Shown here one piece after another: positions 20,090 to 33,169 of a DNA stretch of 64,000 nucleotides. The notes beneath the pieces are model-generated. The model saw only the letters and a list, made by a program, of their open reading frames with translations. It did not search any database and was not told the DNA's origin. How positions within the stretch are numbered: position 1 is the stretch's first letter; every line of letters starts with the position of its first letter. The translations under genes and the position numbers were made by a program. The DNA is from Mytilinidion resinicola (lineage: Eukaryota > Ascomycota > Dothideomycetes > Mytilinidiales > Mytilinidiaceae): positions 1,996,291 to 2,060,290 of the forward strand of contig NW_022985443.1 in NCBI RefSeq assembly GCF_010093595.1, in the 5' to 3' direction.

Positions 20090-22253
20090 ACTATAAATTA
20101 ATAACTACAACGCGCCCAGCACCTCTAATATACCTCTAGGTCTTAATTAGTATTCTATAGCCCTATTCTGCCTATTTTTTACTAATAAAATAGTAGAAAA
20201 GATAGTACGCTGGATAAATAAATATACTAAGGATTACCAGCCGTTTAAGAAAAATATACTGCTTAGCTAAAAGCGCGTATAAAGGCCTATAAACAGGAGA
20301 AAGTTATATATATATTTTAGAGTTGTTATTTATATAAAAGTAGTAGTATAGCTATTAATTAAGGCCTACTAGGTAACTAAAGCCGGTATAGCTAACTAGC
20401 TAAGCAACTATATAAGCAGTACCTATTTCCAGCAGCTTAATTACTATATTTACGCTAGCTTTATACTAGATAATAGCTTTTATATAATATTTAACCGCGT
20501 AGATAAGCTTTTTAAGTATATTTAAGTATACTACTAGTAGTACTAGGCGCTAGGTATATATCTAGCTATTAATAAAATAATAGAAAGGTTTATAGGCAGA
20601 GTATTTAAAATTATAAATATTTTAATAAAGCCTATACCTAAGGGCTTTAAAATCTAGGTTCTAGCTAATTAAGGCTATATTCTAGATTAGCTATAGCACG
20701 CTAAGGGTAATAATAAAGGCCCTATTAACCTTAATAAATCCTTTATTTATAATAGCTTTATACTAACTAAAACTATTATTTTTAATCTTTTCCTCTAATA
20801 TAATACTAATTTAAATAAGCAACTCTATTTACCGGGCTAGTATATAATCTAGCTTAATAACCTTTTTAGTAGTATTAGATTATTTAAGTAACTATATACT
20901 AAAAGTGTTAGAGCTGCAGGAACTGTCTAGCTTATAAAAATAAAGCGTAAAAAGCTAGATAATAAAAAAAAGAATAAAAAGAAGAAGGGGATAAAGGCTA
21001 AAAAAAAGCTACCGGCTAAAGCTATTAGTATATAGCTAGTAGACCTTAGAATAATCTATAAGCCCTAAATTCTATAGAGAATACTCTATAAAAAGTTATT
21101 TAAAAGTTACTAAATAATAGAAATAGCCTAGAAAAACGCTAGAGTTGTTTTATTTCTATTAATAGTTTATAATAGTAAGTTTAGTATTAAGCCTTAGTAT
21201 TATAAAGTTATATAAAGCCGCTAATATTATATATTATAACGTGTTCTACATGCATATAGTGGTTACAAGCGAGTGGTGGCGCTTAATTTTTGGTGCGATT
21301 TGGACGTTTTAACACCCTAGCAATCTTAACAACTATAAAGTATTAAATAAGATTATATAAATGCATATAGTATTTAGCTTATTTTAATAGCTAGGCAATA
21401 GTTTAGAGTAATATATCTCTATAATTCTATTATATCGTAGATTTTACCTAATACTAGGGGGCCAAAACTCTACTATAACTAAATATGGCTATTAAGAGAC
21501 CCTAAAAATTTGTCTTATAATATTGAAACAGCTATGCATATCTTTATTCTAAGTTATAGATTTAAATCTTTTATAGTTGTTAAGGTTGCTAGGGTGTTAA
21601 AACGTCTAAATCGCACTAAAAATTAAGCGCTACTACTTGCTTATAACTACTATATGTATATAGAACACGTTAGGTTAAGTATACGTTTATAAACTATAAA
21701 AAAGGCCTATTTTTATAGCTACAGGCTTTATATAGACTAAGCTAGTATTTAGTAATAAGTTTAGGGCCTAGCTAGATATACCCGTATATATTAATAAATA
21801 TAATTTATATATATATAGTATTAATATTGCCGATTAGCTATATAGCTACTATAATATCTAAAAAATTTATTATAAAATATAGCGGCTGCTATTTAGCTTC
21901 CTGCTAGATACTATTATTACTAACTACTATAAGCTATTAAGCTACCGGCTACAGCCTAGCTAGTATAGCGCCTAGAAGAATATATATATATAATTCTATA
22001 TAAACCTTTATATTTAACTTTATAAGGCCTTATAGTAGGTTACTAAATATAGGCGTTTTATAAATAATAAAAAGGGTACTAATAATATTATCTAGCAGCT
22101 AGTATAGGAGTATAAGTATATAAGGCTATAGAAAAAGCCTTAAAACTATAGAATATATATTAAAGCCGGATAAAAAGTTATAAATATTAATAGTATAACT
22201 AGAAAGCTGCTAGCAGATCTATTAGTTAATACTACTAGGAAATCTTATAGTAG
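20090..22253 (+). pseudogene. piggyBac-like transposase relic, 5' part
   Basis: Translation through RIP stops recovers a DDE_Tnp_1_7 (piggyBac) pattern. At about 20,560-20,720 it gives INKIIERFIGRVFKI...KPIPKGFKIWVLAN and GYILD, the first catalytic region. SIRLFK and VRAAGTV follow at about 20,870-20,930. After the MITE (21239-21670) come SINIADQLYSYYN-like and FLLDTIITNYYKL at about 21,820-21,950. The element is interrupted at 22253 by LTR element B and resumes at 41805. Terminal inverted repeats and TTAA duplications could not be located, so outer limits are approximate. The product would have been a cut-and-paste transposase; it is now dead. Confidence 0.7.
21239..21670. mobile_element. 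432-bp TA-flanked MITE with about 95-bp terminal inverted repeats
   Basis: The left end starts ACGTGTTCTACATGCATATA and the right end is its inverted complement, matching over about 95 bp with only transitions between the arms. It is flanked by TA on both sides (21237-21238, 21671-21672). It has no coding capacity. The ACGT-TTC start resembles the ends of the pogo elements at 44563 and 55441, so a Tc1/mariner-pogo parent is likely. It sits inside the piggyBac relic. Confidence 0.85.
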
Positions 22254-22663
22254 TATTATAGTATTAACTACAACACCCTACCTACCGAAATTCTGCCGTA
22301 GATTGCTATAACTCTAGCAATCTGCACCGGCCTACTACTATTAGCCAGCCTCCTGCCCTACCTGCCCTGCTCCGCTCCTATTTTACTTCCGCTTCCTATT
22401 CTATCCCGCTCCAGCTACCTACCGGCTGCCCCCTTTTCCTATTACCTAATCTAGTAAAAACCTCGCGTATATACGTGCTACGCGCCGAAATAGTATAGAG
22501 GCTGTATGCTACACGCTTAGCTATACCCTTATATCTAGTAGCCTATCTCCCGTTTTCCTATTTCTTATACAACGTTTTAATTCTCTATATAGTATTATAT
22601 ATAGCACCTAATTAACGCTTTTTTTTAAGCCCTTAACCTTTTATATATAGCGCTATTGTAATA
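22254..22663 (+). repeat. 5' LTR of element B
   Basis: 410 bp, starting TATTATAGTATTAAC; matches 41390-41799 and, inverted, 56308-56717. Confidence 0.9.
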
Positions 22664-25600
22664 TTATATTATATCTACTTTTACTACTATAAATACTTCT
22701 GCTAACCCGACTATAATACTTCTAGAGCTTATTAGCTCTATAAAGGAATAGTAGGCTGCTATAATAGAAGTTCTATCTGCCTAGAAATAGGAAATTGCTG
22801 CTCTGCAGAAGAAAGTAGCCGTAATTTAGTCTAAATCTACCTCTACTCTACTACTAGCGCCCGACTAATAATTTACAGGGCCTCCTGTTTATAAATTAAA
22901 TAATAGCTTAATACCTACTAATAATATAAACTATATATAGACCCTAACTATTAAAGTTACTCCGCCGACTTTAATAAACTTCTTTCTAATAGCCGCCGCC
23001 CTGCTAACCCTAAAAACCGAACGTTTAATTAACCCTTTAATATTTAAGGGGAGTTAAAAAAAACTCCTAATTTTTATCCGACGACTATAGTATAAACTAG
23101 AAGGAAATGCTAATTAATACCTAACTAAACGTGCTCGCCTGCTATACGCTTACTCTTAATTAAAATCTAACCTGTTAACGCTTATTAACCCCTTAATAGA
23201 CTAAAATATCTGCACTATTAATTAACTCGTCTAATTCCTGCAGGCTATATACAGCAATCTAAACTAGAAACTTATATCCTTAAATTAACTCTATATACTA
23301 AAGTAAAAAAGGCGTGCCTTTATATCGCACTTTACTAAATTCTAATAACTTACCGCTAATATAGATCTAAATAAAGCTGGCCTAATAACTTAGCTCTAAT
23401 ACTCCCTTTTTAATAAACTCTGCTATACAATAGTTAGTGCTACTACCCTAGATAATCTAAACAATTATACTAACTTAATTACAAAGTATAATAATAATCT
23501 ATAATTCCTGCCTAGCTAACTCTTTTAATATTCCCCTCTGTTATAAAAGAACCTAGATATAATAGAAATTAATATATCTAAATATACTCCAGCCGGCTTA
23601 GCTAAACAAGATAAATATTATTAAAAGGGCCTCTGCTTTAAATACGGAAAGTATAGCTATATCTCCTGCAATTGCTCTATTCCCTTGCCCTAAGTCCGAT
23701 TATTTAGCGTAGATAAGCCTTTAAGCCCCCAACCGCGCATATACACGTAATTAACTAATTCTACCTAATTTTTATCTGCCCGCCGTTTCTCTATATCTAC
23801 CGCTTTATTTTCTAGCTCTAATTAATCTAGAGGTAGCCGCTTATCCTATATAAAAAAGTTATTAAAAGCCCTATTCCGGGGCTAAGTCGCCCCCTAGGAC
23901 TATTCTAACCCCGGATTTCTATAAACCTGTTTAAAGAACCTAAACCTAACTCCTGGAAATAATAGATTTTTATCCCTATTTCTATATAATAAGGCCCTAC
24001 CTATATAGATTCTATAGCTCTAATTAATAGTAGAGCTATAGGTATAGGTTATATTTACAGGAATCTAGCGCGCGCATAGAAACTCCGCCTTAACCTGCTC
24101 CTTTATATTTTACGCCTAACTAGATTTAATAGAAAAACGCTTAAAAAAGAATAGATTACGCACTCTATATAAGTAACCCTTCGCCACCTAAACTATATAG
24201 AATAGATCTGTTTTTATATACTAGAACTCGGTAAATATAAGCTACTACTAGAATAGCCCTAGCTATATAAGCACTATATTAGATTTAACTATAATAACTA
24301 ATAACTATTATTTTAATCGTCCTAATACTAGGCGCAATACCTATGCAACTTCTAAACTTCTGCAATAAAAACTTATATAGAACAGCTTCCTAAAGCGCCC
24401 CTTATTAAGCAGTACCTAACACCTTTAACCTAATACTTTTACTTGCAGTAATTAAGCCTATTTATATAACACTAATATAATTACTAGCTTCCTAAAATAG
24501 TACGCTAAATAAATATGCCCGACCCTAAACCTAAGCTAGAAACTAAACCTAAAACTAAATCTAATTCTAAATTTAAACCTAATACCCGGACGGATATCTA
24601 TATACTAAACGCGGCGTCTATAACCTAATTAGCCCGATAACCCGATTACGAAATCTTTGCTATTACTATTGCCGATATTAATAAGGCCTTAGCTCTAAAA
24701 ACCTAAACTAACCCAGCTATAAAAGTCCTAGTATAATATTACTATTTGCTAAAAACCTTTTCCTAATAGGAAGCTAATAAGTTACCTAAATACTAAATAT
24801 ATAATTATAAAATTATACTTAAAAACGGCAAACTGCACGGATTTAGCCTATTATACAGAATATTATAAAACAAATTAAAGGTGCTAAGGAAGTACCTTAA
24901 TAATAACCTCGCGAAAGGATTTATCTATACTAGTTTATTACCTATTACCTTTCCGGTTATTTTTATTAAAAAGCCTGGAGAAGGCCTATAATTCTATATT
25001 AACTACCGCGCGCTAAATACTATAACTATTAAGAACCGATACCTAATTCCCTTAATTTAGGAGACCCTAGTATAATTAAATAAGGCGAAATACTATATAA
25101 AGCTTAATATTATCTCCGTATTTAATCGCTTATAAATCGCGAAAGGAGATAAATAGCTAACTGCCTTCCGGACGCGATACGGCCTGTTTAAATACCTAGT
25201 AATACTATTTAGATTAGCTAACGCTCCTAGCACGTTCTAATACTATATAAATAATATACTCTGCCTATACCTAGATATATTCTATACTATATATATTAAT
25301 AATATTCTAATATACAGCGAAAACTTCGAAGACCACTAGCGTTATATAAAGCTAGTCCTAGAAGTAATAGAAGCCGCCGGCCTATAACTAGATATTAATA
25401 AGTGCAAATTCTATTAAAATAAGGTTACCTACCTAGGGTATATAATATTAACCGGCGGAATTAGTATAGACCCGAATAAGATTAAAAATATCTATAACTA
25501 GGAAGTCCCCTATAATATTAAGGATATATAAGCCTTTATTAGATTTATAAACTTCTACTAATAATTTATCGACAATTTCTCTAGCCTGGCCGCTCCCCTA

Positions 25601-26581
25601 ATTATATTTATAAAAAAAGACGTTCTGTTCTAGTTTAATAAGCCCTGCCGTACGGTATTTAAACGACTTAAAATAGTATTTACTACCGCCCTAATCCTCT
25701 ATTATTTCGACCCTAAACTGCCGATTATTATTAAGGCTAATTTGTCTAACTATATAAACGCTGGAGTGCTTTCGCAAATAGATAAATAAGGAATACTCCG
25801 ACCTATAGCCTACTTTTTAAAATAATTAAGTCCTGCTAAATATAACTATAAGATCTATAATAAGGAACTCCTAGCGATTATTTAATACTTTAAACAGTGG
25901 CGGCCTAAACTAAAAGGCGCAGTATTTCTAATTTAGGTTCTTAGTAACTATAAAAACCTGTAGTACTTTATAACTATAAAGCAGTTAAGCTACTAACAGG
26001 CTTATTAGTCCGAATACCTATTCCGATTTAACTTTTTAATTACCTACTAACCTGGTAAGTACAGTAAGAAGCCTAACGCCTTAACGCGTTGTACGTAAAA
26101 TACGCCTGCGTAAAAAGAAGCTCGAGCAGCCTAAAATTAGATACTGCTCTATCCTAACCTATTTACGCAGTTAAATCTAATAGAAACTAACCGAATAATT
26201 TAGGAGATTATTAAGGATAAATACCTAAATAATAAGTTTATCTAAAAAGTTCTAGAAATATTATGCTCCGGAGTACACTACTTTAAGAAAATCACCCTAA
26301 GCAAATATAAAAAGCAAAATAGTAAGCTCTACTTCTGCAACTAAATAGCAATTCCTAATAATAATAAACTAAAGATTAAACTGCTTTATTACGTATATAA
26401 TTCCCCTGTTAGCGGCCACCCTAGATATAGAAAAACTCTAGAAATCCTCTAAAGAAAATACTACTAGCCGCATATATTTAAAATAATCCGCCGATTTATA
26501 GTATACTATTATACCTATTGCTGTATAAAGGCTTTAAAAGAGAAGTATAATAGCTTCCTAAAACCCCTGCCTATTCTGCAG
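22664..26581 (+). pseudogene. Element B gag and first part of pol
   Basis: A CCHC knuckle relic reads LCFKYGKYSYISCNC at about 23,630-23,680 (gag nucleocapsid). Reverse transcriptase relics follow: FRLANAPSTF, then YTIYINNILIYS at about 25,200-25,320, where the catalytic YIDD has become YINN through G-to-A change. RNase H follows (about 25,700-25,900). The reading ends at 26581 where element A is inserted. Many TAG/TAA stops; not functional. Confidence 0.8.
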
Positions 26582-26586
26582 CGTTG

Positions 26587-27159
26587 TATTACAACCTATA
26601 ATACGAACAACCCGAGCGCAGAGGCACTTGCGGAGACAAGCAAGCAGATAAGACTAATAATACAGAACTAAGTTACGGGACTAAAAGGGTTACGTGTAGG
26701 ACGCATAGGGATCCTGGATTCCCCCACGGACTGCTAGTAGATGGGAACGATCTAAGAATAGGACATTACAAGGACAGGGTTACGTGATGGCTCGAGAGGC
26801 TCGAAAGGACGAGCCAGGCGAGCGCTCGAGGGGCTTAAGGCTGCGAGCTAGGAGAGCAGCTCGAGGGGCTCAAGGCTGCGAGCTAGGAGAGCAGCTTAAG
26901 GGGCTTAAGGCTGCGAGCTATACGAGTAAGAGGTTTCTTAGGACGGAGCTTTTATATAAAAGGACGCTCCTTTATATAAATAGGAACCTTATATTTAACT
27001 TAAGACTTTAATACTACTTATTAGAAGTAATAACCCCGTCTTATACCTTAATTAATTATTGCCTTACCTTTTAAAGACTATTGCACCCTAATAACAACTT
27101 GCCTATACCCTGCCTTAGTATAAGACACTTAGAAGGTATAGAAGAAACAACCTGTTATA
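26587..27159 (+). repeat. 5' LTR of element A copy 1
   Basis: 573 bp. It contains 35-bp internal tandem units starting at 26824, 26859 and 26894 (GCTCGAGGGGCTTAAGGCTG). It begins TATTAC where the 3' LTR has TGTTAC, and ends TA where the 3' LTR has CA. Confidence 0.9.
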
Positions 27160-27399
27160 CTTTAAACACCGCTATATTAAAGGAGTCGCATATAGATAAT
27201 TAATTAAGATGGCCCTACTAACCCCTTCGGGTAGTATAACTGCTAGACTAACCCTAACTATAACTAAGGTAGCAACACGTATACAGGCGTTGCTTATATA
27301 AATATAAATACTGGAAGAAGCTAGCAATACTAAGGATAAAGAGATTACAGCCCTACAGGGAAATCTCCAGACTGTCTAAGAAAAGCTTACTACTACTAA

Positions 27400-28250
27400 G
27401 ATAGTTAGCTATAGAGGCTATAAAATAAATAAGCCCGAAGAGTTTACTAGGGAGAAAGGAGCTTTACGAGCATTTATAACGCAGATAAGGCTATACCTGC
27501 GCACGAACTAAAGCAACCTCGAATTTAAATCGGATAAGGTCTGCATGGCAGCCACCTTCTTAAAGAAAGAAGCGTTCGACTGGTTTAACCTAATACTTAC
27601 AAACTAGCTCGGCAACGCCAACGCAGACAATTGGAAACCAGAAACCAACGTTATGTTTAGCAACTACGGATACTTCGAGTTAGCACTTTAGATAACCTTC
27701 GGAGACACCAATAAAGAACGGACAGCAGAACAGAAAATAGCAGTTCTGAAATAGAAGGGCTCGACCAGCCGCTATACTTTAGAATTTATGCAAATCGCGT
27801 CTAAGCTATTATAGGGGGATAAGGCTCTGTAAGCATAGTACTACAGAGGCCTTAAAGAAAATATTAAAAATAAAATTGCACAAGGCAAGAGGCCTCCAAC
27901 ACTCTATAAACTCGAGGAAATAGCAATACAAATCGACAGTCGACAGCACGAGCGACGACTGGAACGGGCAGACAAAAGAGGACTTTATTCTTACGCCCAA
28001 CTAGCTAGACTAAAGCTAAGAGTAACTAATCGCGACTACGAAGATCGCATAGAGATCGATATCGCAAAACAACGCAACAACTAGAAGGGTAAACCAATCA
28101 CCGACAAAAAAAGGCAAGAAAGAAAACGCAACAGCGCGTGCCTATTATATAGAGAACAGGGATACTTTGCGAATAAGTGCTCCAGGAACACCCGAACAGC
28201 AGTAGTTATAATAAAGCCGAATATAGACCGCCACAATTCTATATTATAGA
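27400..28250 (+). pseudogene. Element A gag relic
   Basis: Readable stretches are NKPEEFTREKGALRAFITQI, VCMAATFLKKEAFDWF and a CCHC knuckle relic CLLYREQGYFANKC at about 28,139-28,180, where Cys and His are replaced by Tyr. The product would be the capsid/nucleocapsid polyprotein. It is interrupted by several TAG/TAA codons. Confidence 0.8.
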
Positions 28251-29478
28251 CCGCGTGCTATAATAATAACTGCTTTACTTATTAGTTAGATAAGTAGGCA
28301 ACAGGGTACTATCTAATACAGAAGGCAAAGGGACGTACTATTGCTATAATAAGAAATAAAGAGTATAACAGTAACCCTATAGATAACTACTATGCTAATA
28401 TAAAAGTTAAGAGTATAAAAATCGACTACCTGTTAGAGACGGATAAGGCGTTCCAGATAATTAAACCGCGATTAGAACCCTAAACCGACGTACCCGAGCT
28501 ACAGGACAACAGTAAAACTAAGTTACTGGATATAGAAGCACAGGTTAACAGAGTTATAGCCACGTACGAGCAAAGCGCAAAAGAAATTCTTACACGCCTT
28601 AATAAAGGATAAGAAGCGCAAAAGGCCGAAAACACCACAACGGGCGCAGAGCTAAGAGCACTAGCTAGTTACCTATTCCTAAGAGCTATAGAAAGAGTTA
28701 CAGGACAGCTCGCCAGAGAAAAAGAAGTAAAAATGGCCGCAGCCGCAGGAATATTAGCAACAACTATTAGCGCAGGAACCCGCGCAGAATTAGATATATT
28801 AGAGGGCCTAAGCCGCAATATCTGGCAAGAACTGGATAATAAATCACCTGTTAAGGACAGTAAGGAATACTATAACAGTAATAAGGATTGCAAACTAGAA
28901 GACTAGTCCAGTAATAGAGAAATTAGCATCGGGCTAGAGCGAGAACCGCTAGAGCTATACAGGAGGCAAACCGAGATTAAGATCTACAGAGCTTTACACC
29001 CTATTAGTAAAACAGGTGTCTATAATAAGGAAGATAAACAGCTAGATAGGAACCACCCGCTTTATAGACAGATATTTTGGGTATCTTATATCGAAAACAA
29101 ATGCAATAAGCACGTAACACACAAGAAATATTAAGGATAGTACCTATATCGGATAAGATATTATATTATTACGCAACTAGTACTGTTTAAGGAAACAGAG
29201 CACTATATTATAGGCAAGAAAGACAAACTTATAGGAGTAGCTACTATAGTTGCGGACCCTTAGTACCTAATAGAATATAGAAAAGGCAAAAACTAGCGGA
29301 TATACTACTAGGACTTATATCTAGTACATTGCGAAATAAAACATGCAAACTATTAGCCATAAGAACAGCTAAAAAACAAGCAGGCGCTTAAGCAACAGGA
29401 CGGCCAGAGCAGCTAAGAACAAGGTCCTACGGAGCAGCCAAAGGCAAAGGAACGCGAACCGCAACTATTGCTACTCTA

Positions 29479-32400
29479 GTGGGAAAAGCCCATATTATAG
29501 AAAAAAAAAGGAACCCGGCAACGCAGCCTAACTCTATTCCTATTCAGAACCATAGATATATAATCCTATCGGTTAAGATTAGTAGGAACCCGGCGAGAGC
29601 ACTGCTAGATAGTGGCGCGCAGGGAAATTTTATATCCTATAACTTTGTTAGGAGAAACCGGATCCCTTAGCAGTAGAAAAACAGACCCTATAGACTATAT
29701 ACAGTAGATAGCACACCCGTGCAATACAGTAACGGGCAAGTAACTATAGAAACTCGACCAGGCGTTATGCAGATTAAAGAACACAGAAAAACTATTAGCA
29801 TAGATATAACAGACACGGCGAGATATAATATAATCTTAGGCATACTATAGCTAAAGCAGCATAACCCCTAAGTTAATTAGAAGTCTAGTAAAGTAAGGAT
29901 CTAATCGGAAAGCGGACTAAAAAGCACCCCGCGCTAGGATAAGCCTAAGCAAAAACAAGATGTTAACACAGATATTTTAAGAGGTAAGAAAGCCTAAGAA
30001 GAAGACAGGGCAGCAAGCTAATAGTAGCCTAGACCCCTAAGCAGCCGGCAAGTGGCTAAGGCAGCAAAAGCACTAGACGTGCTAGAAGAATACAATAAAT
30101 TCTAAGGAATCTTTGTAGAAAAGGTTTAAAATATATTACCGAAGCACTAACCTTAGGATTACTACATTCCCCTAATACCAGGCGAATAACCGCAGTTCGG
30201 ACCAATCTATTTACTAGCCCAGAACGAGCTGGAAGTGCTGGAAGAATACCTGGAAAAGAACCTAAAGCGAGGATTTATTAGACTATTAGAATCGCCCGCA
30301 GGTTACCCTGTAATATTCGTCCTAAAACTAAACAGCAAGCTACGCCTTTATATAGACTATAGGCAACTAAACAAGATTATAATTAAAAACCGCTATCTAT
30401 TACCTTTAATCTCTAAACTTAAAGACTAACTATATAAGGCTAAGTACTTTACAAAGATAGACCTACGCGAGGGGTATTACTTAATTCGGATAAGAAAAGG
30501 AGAAGAGTAGAAGACGGCTTTTAGAACTTAATATAGACACTTTAAGTATACAGTAATGCCGTTTAGGCTTACTAACGCACCAGCAATATTCCAGGCAGTA
30601 GTTAACTTAGCGTTAAGGGGCTACTTAGATCGGTTTGCAGTGGCATACCTTAATAATATCCTTATGTACTTAGAAACGCTAAGCGAACACAAAATACACG
30701 TGCGAAAGGTACTCGAAAAACTTAAAGAATACAACCTTACAGCAAACCCGGACAAGTGCAAGTTCTATAGCCAGAGAGTTGGATTCTTAGGGTGCGTTAT
30801 TAGTCCAGGATAGATTAAGATAGAAAAAGGCAAGGTGTCCTTTATCTAAGAATAGCCGGAGCCCGCGAATTTAAAGGAACTACAGTTGTTCCTTAGGTTA
30901 GCCAATTACTACAGGCAATTTATTAAGGGCTACTTAAAAATTGCAGAGCTACTTATAGAACTTACTAGAAAGGACATTAAATACTAATAGACCTCGGAAG
31001 TATAAGGTGTATTTAACAAACTAAAGGCATAATTTACTTTAAAGCCAGTATTGGCAATCTTTAATCCGCAAAAACCGGTTACTATTAAAAGCAATGCGTT
31101 GGATAAGGTAGTAGGAGCGATACTTAACCAACTAGATAAACAAGGGAAACTGCATCCTATAGTATTCTACTTACGGAAGCTAAGTATAGCTAAGCTAAAC
31201 TACAACGTCTATAATAAGGAACTGCTAGCTATAATAGAAGCATTTAAACAGTAGAGGGTTTACTTTAAAGGGGCAGTATATACAGTACAGGTGTATATAA
31301 ACTATAAAAATCTAATATACTTTACTATAACTAAGGAGTTAAACGGAAGATAGAAAAAATAGTTAGAAAAACTAGGAACCTTTAATTTCAGGATCACGTA
31401 TAGAAAAGGATCTAAAAACGCTTATATAGATGCACTTAGCAGAAGGCCGGACTATATAGAAGGAACCGAGAAAACCAGGCAACCTATACTTAAGGAAATA
31501 AGTCTAGGAACCCTTAAATTTAACTATGCACAGGCAGCAGTTGCTTATAGGTCTAAGGACAATAAGTAGTATAAATAAATTAAGGCAGCACAGAAGGTAG
31601 ATTAAGAAAGCTGGGATTTAGCAGGTTATAACTGGCAAAGTTTGCGCCCAGAACCTATAAACTAAGAACACGGAGAAATCCAGGACGGCATTATCACCTT
31701 ACGGGACAAGATATTTGTACCTAAGACCTTATAAGAAGAGCTTATTAAGGAATTCCACAGTATACTAGTGCACAGGCACTAGGGAGTGGAAAAAACACGG
31801 GAAAAAATTGCAAGGATATTCTATTTCCCCGGATTCCGGAAACTAACGGAGAAAATTGTATACAGATACAAATGCGCAAAGAATAAGTCGGCACGACACG
31901 CACTATATAGACTAATAAAGAGTCCCTCTACACCGGAAAAAGTATAGGAATCTATTATATAGGACTTTATAGTTAAGCTACTATAGTCTATTAAACCTAT
32001 AACAGGCATAAAGTACAACGTAATACTAGTAGTTACAGACCGACTAACCAAATATATATACTTTATCCCTTACTAAAAAGTATTAACGGCAGAAGATCTG
32101 GCCTACGCCTTCTTAAAGTACGTTATTAGCAACCACGGGCTACCCCAGGAGATAATTTCAGACCGAGATAAGCTCTTTATATTAAAATTCTGGTAGACCT
32201 TTACTACACAACTAGGAACAAAGTATAAGCTTTCCACGGCGTTTCACCCTTAAACGGACGGGCAAACGGAAAGGCTTAATTAGACTTTAGAACAGTACCT
32301 ACAATACTATATTAACTATAGGCAGAATAATTAGGTATTACTACTACTAATAGCCTAATTCGCCTATAATAGCGCATCTACGGAGATAACAAAGGTATTA

Positions 32401-33020
32401 CCCTTTTTTGCAAACTATAGTTTCGATCTAGAGGCGTATTAAAAACCCCGACTTAACAGTATAAGGGCCCAGAGGGCACTGCTATTAGTTAAAAACATTA
32501 AAGAGCTATAAAGGCAGCTCTTAATAAACATCTAATTCCTAACACTAAGGTTAGCAAGATATTATAACCAACACCGGAGTATTGCACTAACCTTTAAGAG
32601 GGGAGATAGAGTCTGCCTACTCCGCAAAAATATTAAAATAAAACAACTAAGCACAAAGTTAGACTATATTAAGATTAGACTATTCGAAATACAGGATGTT
32701 ATTAGCCCAGTAAACTACAAGCTTAGGCTACCTAATAGGATGAAAATACACCCGGTCTTCTATATATTGCTACTAAAACCCGCACCACTAAACGCTAAGC
32801 TAAAAAACAATATAGAAGTTAACAACAATAATAAATATAAGGTTGAGCAAATCCTGGATTCCCGACAGCACGGTTAGCAAATAGAGTACCTAATTAAGTG
32901 GAAAGGATACGGCACCTCTAAGAACATATAGGAACCGGTTAAAAGTTTAGCGAACTGTTAGGAACTCCTGTAGCAGTTTTACCGCCAGAATCCGGAACAG
33001 CCTAGAAAGACGGCAACAGC
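29479..33020 (+). pseudogene. Element A pol: protease, RT, RNase H, integrase, chromodomain
   Basis: Protease active site ALLDSGAQGNFIS (about 29,600-29,640). Reverse transcriptase [22 protein letters not shown] and MPFRLTNAPAIFQ (30,340-30,600), with AVAYLNNILMY where YxDDILIY is expected (both Asp are Asn). RNase H follows at about 31,050-31,450, then the integrase zinc region (about 31,750-31,890). The integrase core has VVTDRLTKY, HGLPQEIISDRDKLF and FHP-TDGQTERLN (32,030-32,285). A chromodomain, VEQILDSRQHG...IEYLIKWKGYG, lies at about 32,840-32,950 and probably directs integration to heterochromatin. TAG/TAA stops break it. Confidence 0.9.
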
Positions 33021-33169
33021 GCACTATCCAACTAGAAAGGATTAAAGGAACCCGAAGAAGGAATATTACTGCTATATAATTAGGATATATAGCAATAGAA
33101 CAGACGGCTGGCAGTGCCCAGCACACCCAGGAAGAAAAAAGGATACCCGACAGTCCTTAAGGCAGAAGG

